From Anaerobacillus arseniciselenatis (lineage in GTDB: Bacteria; Bacillota; Bacilli; Bacillales; Anaerobacillaceae): a DNA stretch of 64,000 nucleotides. Location of the stretch: the NCBI RefSeq assembly GCF_001865995.1, contig NZ_MLQQ01000035.1, positions 62,001 through 126,000 of the forward strand, read 5' to 3'. Of the stretch, positions 62,069 through 64,000 are shown piece after piece. The notes under the pieces were generated by a model that ran no database searches, was not told the origin of the DNA, and saw nothing but the letters and a program-made list of their open reading frames with translations. The position numbers were made by a program, and so were the translations under genes. Numbering within the stretch: position 1 is the first letter of the stretch; every line of letters starts with the position of its first letter.

Positions 62069-64000
62069 GTGTTAGTATCATTCAATTGGCTTAAAGAGTA
62101 TGTCCAGCTAAGTGACATTTCAGCGATAGAATTAGCAGAGCGTTTAACAAGAAGTGGTGTGGCTGTAGACATTGTTCATCCATTAAATAAAGGGGTTAAA
62201 AATGTTGTTGTCGGTCATGTCGTAAAACGTGAACAACATCCAGATGCAGATAAATTGAGCTTATGTCAAGTTGACGTCGGTGAAGAAGAGTTAGTACAAA
62301 TTGTTTGTGGAGCAAAAAATGTCGCTGAAGACCAAAAAGTAGCGGTAGCAAAAGTAGGCGCAGTATTGCCTGGCAATTTTAAAATAAAAAAGGCAAAACT
62401 TCGTGGACAAGCATCACACGGGATGATTTGTTCATTACAGGAACTTGGGGTAGATACAAAATTTGTTCCTAAAGAAGTTTCGGAAGGTATTTTTGTTTTC
62501 CCACAAGATGTAGAGGTAGGAATAGATGCGCTACAATACTTAAATTTAGACGATGAAGTGTTAGAGCTTGATTTAACACCAAACCGTGCAGATTGCTTAA
62601 ATATGATCGGTGTAGCTTATGAAGTAGGAGCGATCTTAAGTCGCGAAATTGATGTTCCGACACCGAAATTACAAAAATGTGATGAGAAAGCAGCAGACTT
62701 TATTGAAGTTCGTGTTGATGCAATCGAAGATAACCCGATTTATAGAGCGATGGTTATTAAAGATGTGAAAGTAGGACCTTCTCCTCTATGGCTTCAAAAT
62801 CGTCTAATGGCTGCTGGAATTCGTCCGATTAGTAACGTTGTTGATATTACAAATTATGTTTTATTAGAATATGGACAACCTCTTCACGCTTTTGATTATG
62901 CCCGTTTTGGCTCAAAAGAAATTGTTGTTCGTAAGGCAACAGAAGGAGAAGAAATTGTCACATTAGACGATGCTACGCGTAAGCTTGCTAAAGAGCATTT
63001 AGTAATTACAAACGGGAAAGAACCAGTGGCTGTAGCTGGTGTTATGGGTGGTGCAAAATCAGAAGTAAACGATGAAACAACGACAGTTTTACTAGAAGCC
63101 GCTTATTTTAAAGGCTCAACAGTGCGTAAAGCTTCAAAAGATTTAGGTTTACGTAGCGACTCGAGTGTTCGTTTTGAAAAAGGAATTGATCCAAACCGTG
63201 TTGCATTAGCAGCAGAACGAGCAGCACAAATGATTTGTGAATTAGCAGGTGGAGTGATTTTAGAAGGTTGTGTTGAAGTAAATGAGCTTGATGCGAAACC
63301 ATTACCTGTTGATATTTCAGTTTCACGTTTAAATGACGCGTTAGGAACAGAGTTGACTGCAGAAGTTGTAGGAAATATCTTTAAACGTTTACAATTCATC
63401 TACTCACAAAACGAAGATATTTTTACCGTTTATGTTCCAACGAGGAGACCAGATATCACAATAGAAGCGGACTTAGTAGAAGAAGTGGCAAGACTATATG
63501 GCTATGATCATATTCCAACGACATTACCTATAGGTCTTACAACTGCTGGTGCCCTTACACCGAGCCAAACTCGTCGTAGAAACGTTCGTCGTTATTTAGA
63601 AAGTGTAGGACTAAACCAGACGATCACCTATTCTTTAACGAGCTCTAGTAAAGCAAAAGGTTTCGGTGATACGTTAGAAAATGTAACGCCAATTCGTCTT
63701 GCAATGCCGATGAGTGAGGATCGTAGTACGTTAAGAACAAGTTTAATTCCACACGTCCTAGATGTTGTGCAATATAATCACAACCGAAAAATTGAGGACA
63801 TTGCTATTTACGAGGTTGGTTCGATTTTCTTAACTGAAGAAACAGAAATCACAAAGCAACCTACAGAAAAAGAAATTTTAGCAGGTGCTTTTACAGGGAC
63901 GTGGCAAAGTCACTTATGGCAAGGCGAGAAAAAGAAGGTTGATTTCTTTGTTGCTAAAGGTGTTTTAGAAGGATTATTTGATCAATTAGGGATCACTGAA
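62069..64000 (+). CDS. pheT: Phenylalanyl-tRNA synthetase beta subunit, truncated by window end
   Basis: The first 644 residues of an expected ~800. Start GTG at 62069 behind AAAAGGAGG. Visible domains: the tRNA-binding (EMAP-like) domain (about 40-150, [20 protein letters not shown]), the B3/B4 editing region (about 205-370, [38 protein letters not shown]), the B5 domain (about 405-475, [20 protein letters not shown]) and the start of the catalytic-like domain. The frame is open to the last base, so the gene continues beyond the window. Confidence 0.95.
   Translation, partial: MLVSFNWLKEYVQLSDISAIELAERLTRSGVAVDIVHPLNKGVKNVVVGHVVKREQHPDADKLSLCQVDVGEEELVQIVCGAKNVAEDQKVAVAKVGAVLPGNFKIKKAKLRGQASHGMICSLQELGVDTKFVPKEVSEGIFVFPQDVEVGIDALQYLNLDDEVLELDLTPNRADCLNMIGVAYEVGAILSREIDVPTPKLQKCDEKAADFIEVRVDAIEDNPIYRAMVIKDVKVGPSPLWLQNRLMAAGIRPISNVVDITNYVLLEYGQPLHAFDYARFGSKEIVVRKATEGEEIVTLDDATRKLAKEHLVITNGKEPVAVAGVMGGAKSEVNDETTTVLLEAAYFKGSTVRKASKDLGLRSDSSVRFEKGIDPNRVALAAERAAQMICELAGGVILEGCVEVNELDAKPLPVDISVSRLNDALGTELTAEVVGNIFKRLQFIYSQNEDIFTVYVPTRRPDITIEADLVEEVARLYGYDHIPTTLPIGLTTAGALTPSQTRRRNVRRYLESVGLNQTITYSLTSSSKAKGFGDTLENVTPIRLAMPMSEDRSTLRTSLIPHVLDVVQYNHNRKIEDIAIYEVGSIFLTEETEITKQPTEKEILAGAFTGTWQSHLWQGEKKKVDFFVAKGVLEGLFDQLGITE

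Overview
This window is chromosomal backbone of a low-GC, spore-forming member of the Bacillaceae. The gene order follows the conserved Bacillus segment ytkL-ytoI-ytpI-nrnA-ytrI/ytrH-dnaE-ytsJ-accDA-pfkA-pyk-fxsA-ytvI-ytwI-citZ-icd-mdh-phoPR-polA-mutM-ytaF-coaE-gapB-nrdR-dnaB-dnaI-ytxC-thrS-infC-rpmI-rplT-ysdA-ysdB-ysdC-sspI-ysgA-pheS-pheT. Sporulation genes (ytrH, ytrI, ytvI, ytaF, ytxC, sspI) mark an endospore former. A futalosine-pathway radical-SAM enzyme (mqnC), an hflKC pair between phoPR and polA, and a hexaheme lipoprotein cytochrome c suggest a (facultatively) anaerobic, possibly alkaliphilic relative such as Anaerobacillus. The genus is a guess from gene content.

Layout. 1-5 kb: end of ytkL, ytoI, nrnA and the sporulation pair ytrH/ytrI. 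5-24 kb: replication (dnaE) and central carbon metabolism: malic enzyme with a FadR-type regulator and a matching operator, acetyl-CoA carboxylase carboxyltransferase, glycolysis, and the oxidative TCA arm citZ-icd-mdh. 24-42 kb: phosphate two-component system, hflKC, DNA polymerase I and repair, CoA synthesis, gluconeogenic gapB with two CcpN-like sites, nrdR, the DnaB/DnaI helicase-loading pair, mqnC and ytxC. 42-45 kb: thrS behind an unusually long T-box leader. 45-50.3 kb: the most accessory-looking block, a phosphonate-binding-type lipoprotein, a Cache-HAMP-GAF histidine kinase with a cysteine cluster and a NarL-type response regulator, followed by a hexaheme cytochrome c lipoprotein; both promoter regions carry CCCTA/TAGGG half-sites. 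51-64 kb: a PAS-GGDEF-EAL protein, the infC-rpmI-rplT operon (L20 leader, AUU start), ysdA, a VTT-domain protein, ysdB, dut, ysdC, sspI, ysgA and T-box-controlled pheST, cut off by the window end.

The most unusual content is intergenic. At least five dispersed repeat families fill the spacers: (A) an ~85-nt hairpin with a conserved interior and arms that differ between copies yet remain complementary within nearly every copy, one copy being a chimera with non-matching arms; (B) terminator hairpins with a shared GTGTCAGACACC inner module inside different outer stems; (C) palindromes built of 7-bp tandem units around a TTCGAAGC-like core; (D) GTTGGTTAG tracts that usually precede family A; (F) ~110-bp elements with GAATTTCATAATT inverted ends. 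A common Bacillaceae-type repeat (G) is also present. No transposase, tRNA, rRNA or CRISPR array was seen.
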